Shown here: positions 32,385 through 42,954 of the stretch, in pieces
Layout: each line of letters opens with the position of its first letter
Position numbering within the stretch: the stretch's first letter is position 1
DNA from: Dehalococcoidia bacterium
GTDB taxonomy: Bacteria; Chloroflexota; Dehalococcoidia; Bin125
Assembly: GCA_022825265.1 (NCBI GenBank)
Contig: JAJDXE010000010.1
Location: 1 to 64,000, forward strand
Reading direction: 5' to 3'
DNA length: 64,000 nt
Position numbers and translations under genes: made by a program
The notes under the pieces: model-generated
The model's input: the letters and a program-made list of their open reading frames with translations, nothing else
Databases searched by the model: none
What the model was told of the DNA's origin: nothing

Positions 32385-34862
32385 ATGACGAGTCAGGCGT
32401 CGGACACGTTGTTGGGCGGAGTGCGGGTGATCGATCTGACCACGTCCCGAGCCGAGATGACCGGCCGCGTGCTCTCCGACATGGGAGCCGAGGTGATCAA
32501 GGTCGAGCCGCCATGGGGCACGCCTTCGCGCAATCTGGCGCCGTTCAGCAACGAAGACCCTGAGCGTTCGCTCTACTGGGCCGCCATGGGCTTGGGCAAG
32601 CGCAGCGTCGTGATCGACCTGGACGACGAAGAGGGTCGGGCCGACTTCCGCGCGTTGCTGGCCACCGCCGACGTGCTGGTCGAGTCGTTTGATCCTGGCG
32701 GGATGGCCAAATGGGGATTGGGATATGAGGACATCAAGGATGAACATCCCGAGCTGATCTACGTCTCGGTCACGCCCTATGGACAGGACGGACCCTGGGC
32801 CGACCGTCCGGCCACCGATTTGACGATTGAGTCGGCCGGCGGGCTGGTCGGTCTACAGGGCGAGGGCGATCGCCCGCCGGTGCCGGTGGGATTTCCCCAG
32901 GCGGCGATCCACGTCGGCGTGCAGGCCGCAGCGGACACGTCGATCGCGCTCAGAGAGCGCGAGTTGTCCGGGCAGGGCCAGCACCTGGATGTCTCAATGC
33001 AGGCCGCCGTCGTCTGGACATTGATGCACGCGACCGGCTTCCCGCCCAACACCGGAGGAGATCCACCAGGTACCTGTGCCGATCGGGCCGAAGGAGTCTT
33101 TGAAGGCCCCGCGGTGTTCCCAATTCATCCGTGCGCGGACGGCTACATCACCTTCAGCATCGTGCCGGGCGGCCTCGGGCTGCGTCACTCGACCAAGGTG
33201 ATGAAGTGGATCGCGGAGTCCGGCGAGCTGACCGGCGAGCTCGAAGGCGCCGACATCGACGAATGGGCGGCCGCCCTGGGCCGAGCCGCGATGGAAGATC
33301 CGGCCGAAGCAGGCCGCATGCTGGGTGTCGCCAACCAGGTCCTGCACGACTTCGTCGCCAACCGAACGATGGCCGAGTGTTACGAGCGAGCGGTCAACGA
33401 CGGCTTCATGCTCGCCCCCCTCTACACGGTCGAGGACATCGCCAACGACAAGCACCTCGAAGCACGTGGCTACTGGGTAGACATCGAAGGCAAGCGATAT
33501 CCAGGCCCGTTCGCCAAACTCTCCGGCACGCCGCTGCAGATCGACCGCCCAGCGCCCACACTGGGGCAGGATCAGCATCTGCTCGCCGAGCTCGGACGCG
33601 CGCCGAAGCGATCCACACGCGCCCCGATCTCATCGAACGGAGTCCGCAACGAGGATGGCGGCGCCCTGTCTGGCATCAAGATCGCCGACTTCGCCTGGGT
33701 CGGCGTCGGACCGCTAATTTCCAAGTCAATGGCCGATCACGGCGCCACCGTCGTCCACATCGAGTCGGCCACCCGGCCCGACGTGCTGCGCCTGGCTCCG
33801 CCGTTCAAAGACAACCAGCCAGGCCTCGACCGAGCTCAGTTCATGGCCAACTTCAACTCGTCAAAGCTGGGCGTCGCACTCCGACTCGACACGGAAGAGG
33901 GCCTTTCCTATGCCCGCCAACTCGTCGACTGGGCCGATGTGGTCGTCGAATCGTTCACGCCGGGCACGCTGAAGCGCTTCGGACTCGACTATGAGACGCT
34001 GAGCAAAGAGCGTCCCGAAATCATCATGCTCAGCACCTGCCTACGCGGTCAGTGGGGACCCGAGTCGAGCTACGCGGGATTCGGCCTCCAGGGCGCCTGC
34101 CTCTCGGGTCTGCATCGGATCACCGGTTGGCCGGACCGACAACCGTCCGGCACCTGGGGCGCGTACACGGACTTCATCAATCCGCGATTCGGATCAGGAG
34201 TCCTCGCGGCCGCCATTCGCTACCGAGACCTGACCGGCCAGGGTCAATACATCGACCTCGCCCAGACCGAGGCCGGCATCCACTTCAACGCCCCGCTGGT
34301 GCTCGATTACCTCGAAAATGGCCGCATCGCCGAGGCTCCAGGTCACGGATCGATGTACGCCGCGCCCAACGCGGTGTTCAAAGTCGGCGATGAAGAGCGC
34401 TACGTCGCCATCGCCACCGAGACCGCTGAACAATGGCAAGCCCTGCGCGAAGCCGCAGGCCTCGAGAACTGGTCAGGCAGCGAATACGACGATCTCTCAG
34501 CCCGGATGGCCGTCAAAGCGGACATTGAGGCAGCGATCGCTGCCTGGTGCGCGCCGCAGACGGTAGACGCAGTAGTAGATTGTCTGACCGCGGCAGGCGT
34601 GCCGGCAGCGATGGTCGAGTGGCCCTCGGACCTCTATGAAGATCCGCAGCTCGCCCATCGAGGCTTCTTCGTCACCCTGAACCACTCGGTAATGGGTCCG
34701 ACGCCCTACGACGGTTTGGTCACCAAGTTTTCCGGCGGGACCGCTCGATTACGCCGCGCCGCGCCGGCAATCGGCGAGCACACCCATTACGTGCTATCCG
34801 AAATCCTCTCGGCCCCGGACGAGGAAATCACAGAGGCCCTCGTCGCCGGAGCCCTGCAGTAG
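32385..34862 (+). CDS. fused double CaiB/BaiF CoA-transferase
   Basis: 825 residues, two family III CoA-transferase units in one chain. Unit 1 (about 1-400) starts LLGGVRVIDLTTSRAEMTGRVLSDMGAEVIKVEPPWG. Unit 2 (about 415-825) starts LSGIKIADFAWVGVGPLISKSMADHGATVVHIES. In unit 2 the catalytic Asp is D596 (GAYTDFINPRFGSG), 26 residues before the GQGQYIDL strand as expected. Unit 1 has VGFPQAAIHVGVQAA instead, with no Asp in register, so it may be structural. Family III enzymes are interlaced dimers, so a fused pair could make one active site. GGAG precedes ATG 32385; the thiolase-like gene follows after 58 bases. Confidence 0.9.
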   Translation: MTSQASDTLLGGVRVIDLTTSRAEMTGRVLSDMGAEVIKVEPPWGTPSRNLAPFSNEDPERSLYWAAMGLGKRSVVIDLDDEEGRADFRALLATADVLVESFDPGGMAKWGLGYEDIKDEHPELIYVSVTPYGQDGPWADRPATDLTIESAGGLVGLQGEGDRPPVPVGFPQAAIHVGVQAAADTSIALRERELSGQGQHLDVSMQAAVVWTLMHATGFPPNTGGDPPGTCADRAEGVFEGPAVFPIHPCADGYITFSIVPGGLGLRHSTKVMKWIAESGELTGELEGADIDEWAAALGRAAMEDPAEAGRMLGVANQVLHDFVANRTMAECYERAVNDGFMLAPLYTVEDIANDKHLEARGYWVDIEGKRYPGPFAKLSGTPLQIDRPAPTLGQDQHLLAELGRAPKRSTRAPISSNGVRNEDGGALSGIKIADFAWVGVGPLISKSMADHGATVVHIESATRPDVLRLAPPFKDNQPGLDRAQFMANFNSSKLGVALRLDTEEGLSYARQLVDWADVVVESFTPGTLKRFGLDYETLSKERPEIIMLSTCLRGQWGPESSYAGFGLQGACLSGLHRITGWPDRQPSGTWGAYTDFINPRFGSGVLAAAIRYRDLTGQGQYIDLAQTEAGIHFNAPLVLDYLENGRIAEAPGHGSMYAAPNAVFKVGDEERYVAIATETAEQWQALREAAGLENWSGSEYDDLSARMAVKADIEAAIAAWCAPQTVDAVVDCLTAAGVPAAMVEWPSDLYEDPQLAHRGFFVTLNHSVMGPTPYDGLVTKFSGGTARLRRAAPAIGEHTHYVLSEILSAPDEEITEALVAGALQ

Positions 34863-34920
34863 CCCCCACCCGATCATCATCTAAACTGCCGACAACGACT
34901 GGTAGGGAAGGACACGACAG

Positions 34921-36102
34921 ATGAGTAAGCGCACGATGCGCGGCGAAACCGCCATTATCGGCGTCGGTGAGACGACGTACTACAAGCGTGGACGCTCCCC
35001 GGACGCGGAGTTCAAGCTCGTCATCGAGGCGATCTTGAAGGCCAGCGCCGATGCCGGGATCGACCCGCGCGAGATCGACGGCTTCGCCTCGTACTCCAAC
35101 GACCGCAACGATCCGTCGCGCATCGCGGCGGCGCTCGACATCAAGGATCTGCGCTTCTCCAACATGGAATGGGGCGGTGGCGGCGGCGGCGGATCGGCCG
35201 CTTGCGCGCACGCCGCCTCGGCCGTGGCAACCGGACTCGCCGACACCGTGGTCGTCTTCCGCGGCCTGGCTCAGGGTCAGTTCGGACGCTTCGGTCAGGG
35301 CGCGCGCGTGCCTCACGTGCGTGGCGACCAGGCCTACACCGCGCCCTACGGACTCATGTCGCCGGCGCAATCATTCGCCATGCGGGTGCACCGCCTCTAC
35401 GAGGACCACGGCATCACGCAGGACACGCTCAAGGCCTGTTCGCTCGCCTCCTACCACCACGCGCAGAACAACCCGCGCGCGGTCATGTACGGCCGACCGC
35501 TGACGCCTGAGGACTACGACCAGTCGCGCTGGATCGTGGAGCCCTTCCACCTGTTCGACTGCTGCCAGGAGAACGACGGCGCGGCAGCAATGATCTTCGT
35601 CTCGGCAGACCGAGCCAAGGACTACGCCAAGACGCCCGTCTACTTCCTCGGTGGCGCTGTCGGATCAGGCAATCGCGCCGGCTCGGGCGCCCACAACGCC
35701 ACCGACTACGCGACCTCCAACTTCAAGACGGTCGCCCCGCGCATGTACGACATGGCCGAGGTCAAGCCCGAAGAGGTTGACGTCGCCCAGGTCTACGAGA
35801 ACTTCACCGGCGGCGTCGTGATGAGCATCATCGAGCACGGCTTGACGACCTACGAAGAGGCCAACGAGTTCATCACGTTCGACAACCTGGTCGCCCCGAG
35901 CGGCAAGATGCCGATCAACACCAGCGGCGGCAACCTCGCCGAGTGCTACATGCACGGCCTGGAACTGAACATCGAGGCCGTCCGCCAGGTGCGCGGCGAG
36001 TCCTGCAACCAGGTCGACGATGTCAACGTGTCGCTCGTCGCCTCCGGCCCGATGGTGACTCCGGTGTCCGACATGATCGTCGGCTCAGAGGCGGTGCTCT
36101 AA
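34921..36102 (+). CDS. thiolase-like (Ltp-type) protein without nucleophile Cys
   Basis: 393 residues, thiolase fold. IIGVGETTYYKRG starts the N-terminal half, followed by AGIDPREIDGF. The nucleophile loop is a run of seven glycines (residues 85-91, EWGGGGGGGSAACAH) with Gly where thiolases have Cys, so classical acyl transfer is unlikely. The C-terminal His/Asn loop (INTSGGNLAECYMHGLELN) has also changed. Ltp2-type retro-aldolases look like this and act with a DUF35 partner, whose gene follows with a 1-base overlap (TAATG). SD GGTAGGGAAGGA lies upstream of ATG 34921. Confidence 0.85.
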   Translation: MSKRTMRGETAIIGVGETTYYKRGRSPDAEFKLVIEAILKASADAGIDPREIDGFASYSNDRNDPSRIAAALDIKDLRFSNMEWGGGGGGGSAACAHAASAVATGLADTVVVFRGLAQGQFGRFGQGARVPHVRGDQAYTAPYGLMSPAQSFAMRVHRLYEDHGITQDTLKACSLASYHHAQNNPRAVMYGRPLTPEDYDQSRWIVEPFHLFDCCQENDGAAAMIFVSADRAKDYAKTPVYFLGGAVGSGNRAGSGAHNATDYATSNFKTVAPRMYDMAEVKPEEVDVAQVYENFTGGVVMSIIEHGLTTYEEANEFITFDNLVAPSGKMPINTSGGNLAECYMHGLELNIEAVRQVRGESCNQVDDVNVSLVASGPMVTPVSDMIVGSEAVL

Positions 36103-36557
36103 TGGCGAACCCCGGAGCCTACTACCTCGGCGAGGGCATGCCGGCGCCGGCGCCGGCGATCGACGGTCTCGACACCGAGTACTGGGAAGGCGTGAAGCGC
36201 CACGAACTGCTGGTCCAGAACTGCAACACCTGCGACCGTCCGCAGTTTGGCCCTGAGTGGAACTGCCACCGCTGCCACTCCTTCGACCTCGGCTGGAAGC
36301 CGGTCGAGGGCAACGGCAGGATTTACTCGTGGGAGCGAGTCTGGCACCCGGTCCATCCGGCGCTGCAAGACTCTTGTCCCTACCTGGTTGTCCTGGTCGA
36401 GTTGCCCAACCACGAAAACGTCCGCATGGTCGGAAACCTCGTCGGCGACCCGATGCAAACCGTCGAGATCGGCGCCGAAGTCCGCCCGGTCTTCGAGGAT
36501 CACGAGGCCACTGAAGAGACCGAGCCGTTCACCCTGGTCCACTGGGAAGTCGTCTAG
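36102..36557 (+). CDS. DUF35 zinc-ribbon/OB-fold protein
   Basis: 151-residue partner of the preceding thiolase-like protein. The N-terminal WEGVKRHELLVQNC leads into the ribbon CNTC-(13)-CHRC, which binds zinc, and the OB-fold (NGRIYSWERVW, PYLVVLVELPNHENVRMVGNLV, EVRPVFEDHE) likely holds the acyl-CoA. A short Pro/Ala N-terminal extension PAPAPAIDG precedes the core. The start codon overlaps the previous stop, so the two are almost certainly made in equal amounts as a complex. It resembles the DUF35 protein at 3193 in design. Confidence 0.9.
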   Translation: MANPGAYYLGEGMPAPAPAIDGLDTEYWEGVKRHELLVQNCNTCDRPQFGPEWNCHRCHSFDLGWKPVEGNGRIYSWERVWHPVHPALQDSCPYLVVLVELPNHENVRMVGNLVGDPMQTVEIGAEVRPVFEDHEATEETEPFTLVHWEVV

Positions 36558-36569
36558 CAGGCGACCCAG

Positions 36570-39452
36570 CTAGCCCGTGTTGCGCAGCCCGGCGGCGACG
36601 CCGTTGACGCTGCGCAAGATCGCCTCCAGCGTGTCTGCGTACTCGGGATCGCTCTTGGGCAGGTCCCGGATCCGGCTAAGCAGCTCCACCTGCAGAAAGC
36701 TCAGCGCGTCGACATAAGGATTGCGCAGCGCAATCGATCGCTGCAGCACCGGCGTGCCCGCCAGCAGCCGTTCCTGATCCGATAGCCGGTTCACCATCCG
36801 AACAGTCCGCTGGAACTCCTCGCTCAGCCGCCCGAAGGTGCGAAGGTCGCTGTCGCCGTCGCCGAGCGTCCGTGCGTAGTGCTCCGCCACGTCGAAGTCG
36901 GCCTTGGCCAGCACCATCTCCACGTTCGAGAGCAGCGTCGCGAAGAAGGGCCAGCGCACTCGCATGTCGCGCAGTAGTTCCTCGCCGGCGGCCCCGTGAT
37001 GCTCAATGAACTGTTCGAGCGCCGTGCCGACGCCCATCCAGCCGGTGATCACGTGCCGAGTCTGCATCCAGGCAAACACCCAGGGGATGGCCCGCAGCGA
37101 CGTCAGCGACGCATCCGACCCCGGCCGGAACGTCGGACGTGAGCCGATCGCCAGATTGCCCAGCATGCCGATCGGCGTCACGCGCTGGAAGTAAGCGTGC
37201 AGGTCGGGATCGTCGACCACATGCCGTCGATAGGCCTGCTCAGCCGTCTCGGACAGCTCATTCATGACTGCGTGATAACGCTCACGCTCTGTGTCCGGAG
37301 TGTCGGCGTGGTCATGATCGAAGCGCTTGACCACGGCCGCCGCCAGCGTCTGCTCCAGGTTCCACTTCGCCAGCCCCGGCATGCCGTAGGTGAATTGGAT
37401 CATCTCACCCTGCTCGGTGAATTTGATCCCGCCCTCGGTCGTGTGCGGCGGCAACGCGAGGATCGCGTCGTGCGACGGACCGCCGCCGCGACTGACCGTG
37501 CCGCCGCGGCCATGGAAGAACATCAAATCGATGCCAAACTCTCGCGCGACCTCGTGCATGGCGTCCTGAGCCCGATATAGACCCCACAACGACGGCAGCA
37601 CACCGGCATCCTTGGCCGAGTCCGAGTAGCCGACCATCACTTCCTGCAGATCGTCGTGAGCCTTGAGATGTCTTCGATAGGCCCCATGACCGAACAGCGA
37701 GCGCAGCACCGACGGCGCTCGATCCAGGTCGGCGACCCGCTCAAACAGCGGAGCAATCCGGATCCTCCCACCAGGAGCCTTGAGGTTGATGTCGTTCAGG
37801 CCGGCCTGGCGGGCGATGAGCACCGGCGCGAGCACGTCGGCCGCGTGCTCCGACATCGAAACGATGCAGGTCTGCACCGCCTCGTCCCCGCAGATGCGCT
37901 GGATCCGGCGAGCCGTACGGAAACGGCGCAACGTGTCGTCGTCCTGGGTGGACATCGCGTGACCCTCGGGGAAATAATCACGGTCAAGCTCGCCGGCGAG
38001 GAATGATTCCTGCTGCTCCCGCGTGAGTTCGAGATAGCTCCCGCCCGGCGGTTGGATGTCCAGACCCTTGAGTACGGCATCGGCCGCTGTGTGGAATCGA
38101 TCAGCGTGATCCCGAATATCGAGCGTCGCGAGGTGAAAGCCGAAGGCTCGGGCCCGATCAATCAACGGCTGCACGACCGTCTCTGCTCCTGCATTCGCGC
38201 CATGCAATCGCAGACTCTCCGCAATCGCTTCGAGATCGTCAACGAACTCCTGCGCCGAGTCGTACGCCACGCCGTCAGGTTCGGTCGAGGACAGGCGGGC
38301 ATCGTGGATACTCGCTGCCCGCGTATCGAGCAAGGCGTAATCCGCCTCGAGCGTCGCCTGCAACCTGGCAGCCATGTAGCGAATCTTGTGCCGGTAACGC
38401 TCGGCTGCGTTGCGGCGCTCAAGACGCTCCTCGACCCGCGGCATGCGCCGCGCATCGCGCTGCAGTGACTCCTCCAGCCGTTTCGACGCCGCCACGCGCC
38501 GGACCGAGTGAGGCAGCATTCCGTCCATCGAGCGCACAGCCTGCAGATGCAACCGCAGCACCTGCGCTCGCATCGTCAGCGCCGTCTGCCAGGTCAGGTC
38601 GGGCGTCACGTTGGGATTGCCGTCGGCGTCGCCGCCCATCCACGAGCCGAGCACGATCGGCGCAGGCGAGTTCTGGGGACTCACGCCCGTCGCACTGCGG
38701 AATCGTCCCGTCACGGCCGGCACCGCGTCCCAGAGCGTGGTCTCAAACGTACGCAGCAGCAGCCGAGACTCCTCCAGCACCGTCGGACGCCGGTAGCGAA
38801 GGTGATCGGCTTGCCACAGTCCCTCGATATGCGTGCGCAGCGCCGAGTCGATCTCTTCCAGCTCCGACGGGATCGCCTGCTCACGCTCGAGCAGCAGCCG
38901 ATGGACATCCTGCAGCGTCCCGAGCATCGTGAGTCGCTGGGACTCCGTCGGATGCGCGGTGAAAACCGGTTGTAGATGAATGCCCGCCGACTGAGCGCGA
39001 ATCGTACTCTCATCGATGCCCTGCGATAGCAACTGCTCCACGACCGCAGGAATCGACCGCGGAGCGCTCTGTGAGTTGGTTGAGCGCACGCGACGCCGTC
39101 TGATCCGGTGAGTTTCCTCAGCGGTGTTCGTCAACAGGAAGTAGGTCAGGAACGCGTTGCCGACCTCCGCCGCCAGCCAGAGCGGCCAGCTCTGAACGAG
39201 CCCCACAATCTCGGCGGTCAGCTGCGGTTCCGGTTCCTGGCGCACACCGCGCCGGCGTTGAGCCAGGCCCCGCAACTCCTCAACCGCGTTGAAGACCTCA
39301 TCCCCGTCGACCATCCGGATCGTGTTGCCCAGCAGACTGCTGAGCAGGCGAACATCGGCGGCCAGCGGCGCGTCGACGCGCGCTCGGTCATGACTGGCTT
39401 GAGCTGCGGCTTCGATCGTCGTGCGGGCCGCTACAGGTCGTTGAGAGGCCAC
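36570..39452 (-). CDS. ppc: phosphoenolpyruvate carboxylase
   Basis: 960-residue enzyme carboxylating PEP to oxaloacetate, an anaplerotic step. FTAHPTESQR holds catalytic H167, VMVGYSDSAKDAGVL is the conserved PEP region, FHGRGGTVSRGGGPSHDAI the mobile loop with the RGG motif, and the C-terminus RNTG is the usual QNTG-like end. Length is normal for bacterial enzymes. No regulatory gene is adjacent. It feeds the acn-mdh-fumC genes at 47.9-52.7 kb. Confidence 0.96.
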   Translation of the reverse strand: MASQRPVAARTTIEAAAQASHDRARVDAPLAADVRLLSSLLGNTIRMVDGDEVFNAVEELRGLAQRRRGVRQEPEPQLTAEIVGLVQSWPLWLAAEVGNAFLTYFLLTNTAEETHRIRRRRVRSTNSQSAPRSIPAVVEQLLSQGIDESTIRAQSAGIHLQPVFTAHPTESQRLTMLGTLQDVHRLLLEREQAIPSELEEIDSALRTHIEGLWQADHLRYRRPTVLEESRLLLRTFETTLWDAVPAVTGRFRSATGVSPQNSPAPIVLGSWMGGDADGNPNVTPDLTWQTALTMRAQVLRLHLQAVRSMDGMLPHSVRRVAASKRLEESLQRDARRMPRVEERLERRNAAERYRHKIRYMAARLQATLEADYALLDTRAASIHDARLSSTEPDGVAYDSAQEFVDDLEAIAESLRLHGANAGAETVVQPLIDRARAFGFHLATLDIRDHADRFHTAADAVLKGLDIQPPGGSYLELTREQQESFLAGELDRDYFPEGHAMSTQDDDTLRRFRTARRIQRICGDEAVQTCIVSMSEHAADVLAPVLIARQAGLNDINLKAPGGRIRIAPLFERVADLDRAPSVLRSLFGHGAYRRHLKAHDDLQEVMVGYSDSAKDAGVLPSLWGLYRAQDAMHEVAREFGIDLMFFHGRGGTVSRGGGPSHDAILALPPHTTEGGIKFTEQGEMIQFTYGMPGLAKWNLEQTLAAAVVKRFDHDHADTPDTERERYHAVMNELSETAEQAYRRHVVDDPDLHAYFQRVTPIGMLGNLAIGSRPTFRPGSDASLTSLRAIPWVFAWMQTRHVITGWMGVGTALEQFIEHHGAAGEELLRDMRVRWPFFATLLSNVEMVLAKADFDVAEHYARTLGDGDSDLRTFGRLSEEFQRTVRMVNRLSDQERLLAGTPVLQRSIALRNPYVDALSFLQVELLSRIRDLPKSDPEYADTLEAILRSVNGVAAGLRNTG

Positions 39453-39540
39453 GTGTCATCCCCTTCACAGGGTGTCCGCGCAAGCTGACTTCTGAACCTC
39501 GCCTACGATGATTGCAGGTTTACGGAGGGTTGGGGCAACG

Positions 39541-41535
39541 ATGAGTGAACATTCGGGAAATCCAAAGCTTGCGTCACACGGCGCTCGGCGAACTGCACCA
39601 TACGGCTCCTGGGAATCGCCGATCGCGACCGAAATGCTGACCGCCGGCGCGCTCCGGTTCGACGAACTCGACGTTGACGGCGACGATCTCTACTGGGTCG
39701 AATCGAGGCCGGACGAGCAGGGTCGCTACGCAGCCATGCGCTGCTCCGCAAGTGGCGAACTGAGCGAGGTGACGACCTCCGACTACAGCGCCCGCACACT
39801 GGTCCACGAGTACGGCGGAGGCTCGTTCGCCGTCTCCAACGGTGTCGGCTACTTCTCCAACTTCAGCGACCAGCGTCTCTATCGGCGCTCAGTCGATAGC
39901 TCCGACGACCCAACGCCCCTGACCCCCGAGATCCCCGTCCGCTACGCCGACGCCACGGTCGACGACGAGCGAGGACGACTGATCTGCGTGGCCGAGGACC
40001 ACCGTCGCGAGGGCCTGGAGGCAGAGAACTACCTCGCTTCGATCCCCACAGACGGCAGCGCCGCCGACGCGGATAACATCACCCGTCTGCATGAGGGGTT
40101 CGACTTCTGCTCTTCGCCGAGGCTGAGCCCGGACGGTCGAAGGCTGGCCTGGATTTGCTGGAATCATCCCAACATGCCCTGGGACGCGACCGAGCTCTGG
40201 CTTGCCGAGGTGGCCGCCAACGGATCGCTGCTCTCGCCAAGACGCATCGCCGGCGACGCACGGGGAACGGTCTCAATCACCGAGCCGCAGTGGGGCCCCG
40301 ATGGGACCCTCTATTGCGTCTCCGACGAATCCGGCTGGTGGAACATCCATCGCTGGGACGGCAACCAACTCGTCCCTGCGCTGTCAATGGAAGCCGAGTT
40401 CGGCCAGCCCCAGTGGGAGTTCTCGACGTCCACGTACGCCGTCCTCGACGAGTGCTGCATCGGAGCGCAATACGCCAATGCTGACGGCCACGGAATCGGC
40501 GTGATCGATCTCGAAACGGGCGAACTCAGACCAATCGAGACGCCCTTCAACACCTTCGGTTTTTTCACCGCAGCCGTCGGCGGACGAATCATCTGCGCGG
40601 CTGCCGGTCCAGATGTCGGCGCCGCGATCGTCGCCATCGACTCGGACACTGGCGCGGTCGAGACGATTCGCGCTTCCAGCAGCCCCGACCTTGATCCCTC
40701 GTTTTTTTCCCCGGCCCAAGCAATCGCCTATCCCACCACCGGCGGTCGCACCTCGCACGCTTACTACTACGCCCCGCGAAATCCGGAGTTCGAGGCGCCC
40801 GATGGCGAGATGCCGCCACTGGTCACTTTCATCCACGGCGGACCGACCAGCGCGACCAATCCCGGCTTCAACCTCGCAATCCAGTACTGGACGACTCGAG
40901 GATTCGCCGTCGTCGACGTCAACTACGGCGGCTCGACCGGCTACGGCACCGCCTATCGGCGCGATCTGAATGGCAACTGGGGCATCGTCGATCGCGAGGA
41001 CTGCGAAGCCGCGGCCAACTACCTCGTCGAGCGAGGCGATGTCGATCCCGCAAGACTCGCCATTCGAGGCGGCTCAGCCGGCGGCTACACGACGCTCTGC
41101 GCCCTCACATTCGGCGATGTCTTCACCGCAGGTGCGTCCTACTACGGCGTCTCCGACGCGGCCGCCCTGGCTGAGGACACGCACAAGTTCGAGTCTCGCT
41201 ACCTCGACTCGCTGATCGGTCCGTACCCCGAGCGCGCCGAACTCTACGAGCAGCGTTCGCCAATCCACGCGGTCGACCGGCTCTCATGCCCAATCATTTT
41301 CCTGCAAGGGCTTGAGGACAAGATCGTCCCGCCCAATCAGGCCGAGCGCATGGTCGACGCGCTGCGCAAGAAAGGCCTGCCGGTTGCCTACATCGCCTTC
41401 GAAGGCGAGCAACACGGCTTCCGCCAGGCCGCCAACATCCAGCGCGCGACCGAGGCCGAACTCGACTTCTACGGCCGCATCTTCGGTTTTTCCCCAGCCG
41501 GCGACATCGAACCGGTCGAGATCGAGAACCTCTAG
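39541..41535 (+). CDS. S9 family peptidase (prolyl oligopeptidase fold)
   Basis: 664 residues: an N-terminal beta-propeller (repeats such as [29 protein letters not shown]) and a C-terminal alpha/beta-hydrolase domain with triad S512 (RGGSAGGYT), D593 (GLEDKIVPP) and H625 (GEQHGFR). It resembles acylaminoacyl-peptidases and dipeptidyl aminopeptidases. No signal peptide is obvious, so it is probably cytoplasmic. The amidase starts directly after its stop (TAG ATG, no gap), so the two are one operon for amide-bond hydrolysis. I took ATG 39541; ATG 39508 is possible. Confidence 0.92.
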   Translation: MSEHSGNPKLASHGARRTAPYGSWESPIATEMLTAGALRFDELDVDGDDLYWVESRPDEQGRYAAMRCSASGELSEVTTSDYSARTLVHEYGGGSFAVSNGVGYFSNFSDQRLYRRSVDSSDDPTPLTPEIPVRYADATVDDERGRLICVAEDHRREGLEAENYLASIPTDGSAADADNITRLHEGFDFCSSPRLSPDGRRLAWICWNHPNMPWDATELWLAEVAANGSLLSPRRIAGDARGTVSITEPQWGPDGTLYCVSDESGWWNIHRWDGNQLVPALSMEAEFGQPQWEFSTSTYAVLDECCIGAQYANADGHGIGVIDLETGELRPIETPFNTFGFFTAAVGGRIICAAAGPDVGAAIVAIDSDTGAVETIRASSSPDLDPSFFSPAQAIAYPTTGGRTSHAYYYAPRNPEFEAPDGEMPPLVTFIHGGPTSATNPGFNLAIQYWTTRGFAVVDVNYGGSTGYGTAYRRDLNGNWGIVDREDCEAAANYLVERGDVDPARLAIRGGSAGGYTTLCALTFGDVFTAGASYYGVSDAAALAEDTHKFESRYLDSLIGPYPERAELYEQRSPIHAVDRLSCPIIFLQGLEDKIVPPNQAERMVDALRKKGLPVAYIAFEGEQHGFRQAANIQRATEAELDFYGRIFGFSPAGDIEPVEIENL

Positions 41536-42954
41536 ATGTCCAAGATCCACGAGCTCACTGCAGAACAACTCTTGGGCGCATACCGATCCCGCGAGCTGTC
41601 GCCGGTCGAGGCCCTCGAAGCGATCTTCAGCCGCATCGACGCACTCGAACCGTCGCTGCACGCGTTCATCACCGAGACCCGCGAGCTCGCCATGTCGCAG
41701 GCCCGTGAAGCCGAGCAAGCGTGGCGATCCAGCGAGGAACAAGAGTCATCACCGTTGCTCGGCGTCCCGATCACGCTCAAAGACCTCGTCGATCTCAAAG
41801 GAGTGCCGACGACCATGGGCTCACTGGTGACATCGAGGGAACCGGCGAACCGCGACGAACTGTTCGTCGAACGACTGCGCGATGCCGGAGCCGTGTTTCT
41901 CGGCAAGACCAATACATCTGAGTTCGGTCTCGCGGCTCAGACCATGAATCGGCTCGGTCCATCGACCGCCAATCCCTGGAACCTCGAACGAACCGCTGGC
42001 GGCTCGAGCGGCGGCGCGGCAGCAGCCTGTGCGGCTGGCTACGGACCGCTTCACCACGGCACCGACGGCGGCGGCTCAGTCCGCGTCCCGGCCGCCTACT
42101 GCGGCGTAGTCGGTCTCAAACCAACCGGCAGACGCATTCCACGCCGGGCTCGCGCAGCCGGCATGTCGCAGATCTCAACCGATGGCGTCTTGGCCCGCAC
42201 GATTGCCGACGCAGCATTGATGCTTGACATAACTGCTGGGCCGCATCCCGACGATCCCGCCCCTTTCCGCGGGCAAGGTGTTGACTTCGCATCGGCCGCC
42301 AGACCCGCAAGCCTCAAGGATCTGAAAATCGCATGCGCCACCCAACTCGGAGGTCCGACTCCCTGCGAACCGCTCATTGCCAGGAGGGTCGAAGCAGCAG
42401 CAGCCATCCTGCGAGATGCCGGTGCATCAGTAGCCGAAGCGACTCCGGACATCACCGATCCCAACAGGGTGTTCCCCACACTGTCCGCAGTCGGAGCGGC
42501 AGCCAACTACGGTCCGCTCTGCGAAGGACGCGAGGACGATCTCAGCGACTACACGCGAGGCAGTCTGCGCCGAGGCAGCTCGCTCACCGGTGTTCAAGTC
42601 GCCGAGGCCTACGCCGGACTCGATCGACTGAGGCGACAGATGGACGCCTGGTTCGACGACTTCGACATCTTGCTGATGCCGACCAGCGCAATCGCCGCCC
42701 ATCCACACGGCGCCCGGATTGACGAAATCGCCGGCCAGCCGGTCAACCCCTGGATGATCTCGATCCTCTACACGCCGCTCGCCAACCTGGTCCAGGCGCC
42801 CACCATCGCGATGCCGGCGGGACTCGATGCCGAAGGCATGCCAATCTCAGTGCAGCTCATGGCCCGAGAGGGCAGTGATGCCCTCGCCATCCGCTGCGCG
42901 GCGATCTTGGAAGAAGCGGGTCTGAACGAAGCTAGTCCTCTAGCACCAGTGTGA
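41536..42954 (+). CDS. amidase (amidase-signature family)
   Basis: 472-residue amidase-signature enzyme with triad K82 ([13 protein letters not shown]), S157/S158 ([12 protein letters not shown]) and S181 ([16 protein letters not shown]). It differs from the amidase at 12245. The triad is in the same register, but GTDGGGSV is the more standard form. It is directly joined to the S9 peptidase gene and may complete breakdown of peptide or acyl-amide products. The 3' end overlaps xth by 23 bases, convergent. Not GatA: no GatB/C nearby. Confidence 0.93.
   Translation: MSKIHELTAEQLLGAYRSRELSPVEALEAIFSRIDALEPSLHAFITETRELAMSQAREAEQAWRSSEEQESSPLLGVPITLKDLVDLKGVPTTMGSLVTSREPANRDELFVERLRDAGAVFLGKTNTSEFGLAAQTMNRLGPSTANPWNLERTAGGSSGGAAAACAAGYGPLHHGTDGGGSVRVPAAYCGVVGLKPTGRRIPRRARAAGMSQISTDGVLARTIADAALMLDITAGPHPDDPAPFRGQGVDFASAARPASLKDLKIACATQLGGPTPCEPLIARRVEAAAAILRDAGASVAEATPDITDPNRVFPTLSAVGAAANYGPLCEGREDDLSDYTRGSLRRGSSLTGVQVAEAYAGLDRLRRQMDAWFDDFDILLMPTSAIAAHPHGARIDEIAGQPVNPWMISILYTPLANLVQAPTIAMPAGLDAEGMPISVQLMAREGSDALAIRCAAILEEAGLNEASPLAPV

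Noticed and set aside
36570..39452. Plus-strand frames of 120-155 codons across ppc
   Set aside because: Short, basic, unconserved translations lying antisense to a full-length, motif-complete PEP carboxylase.
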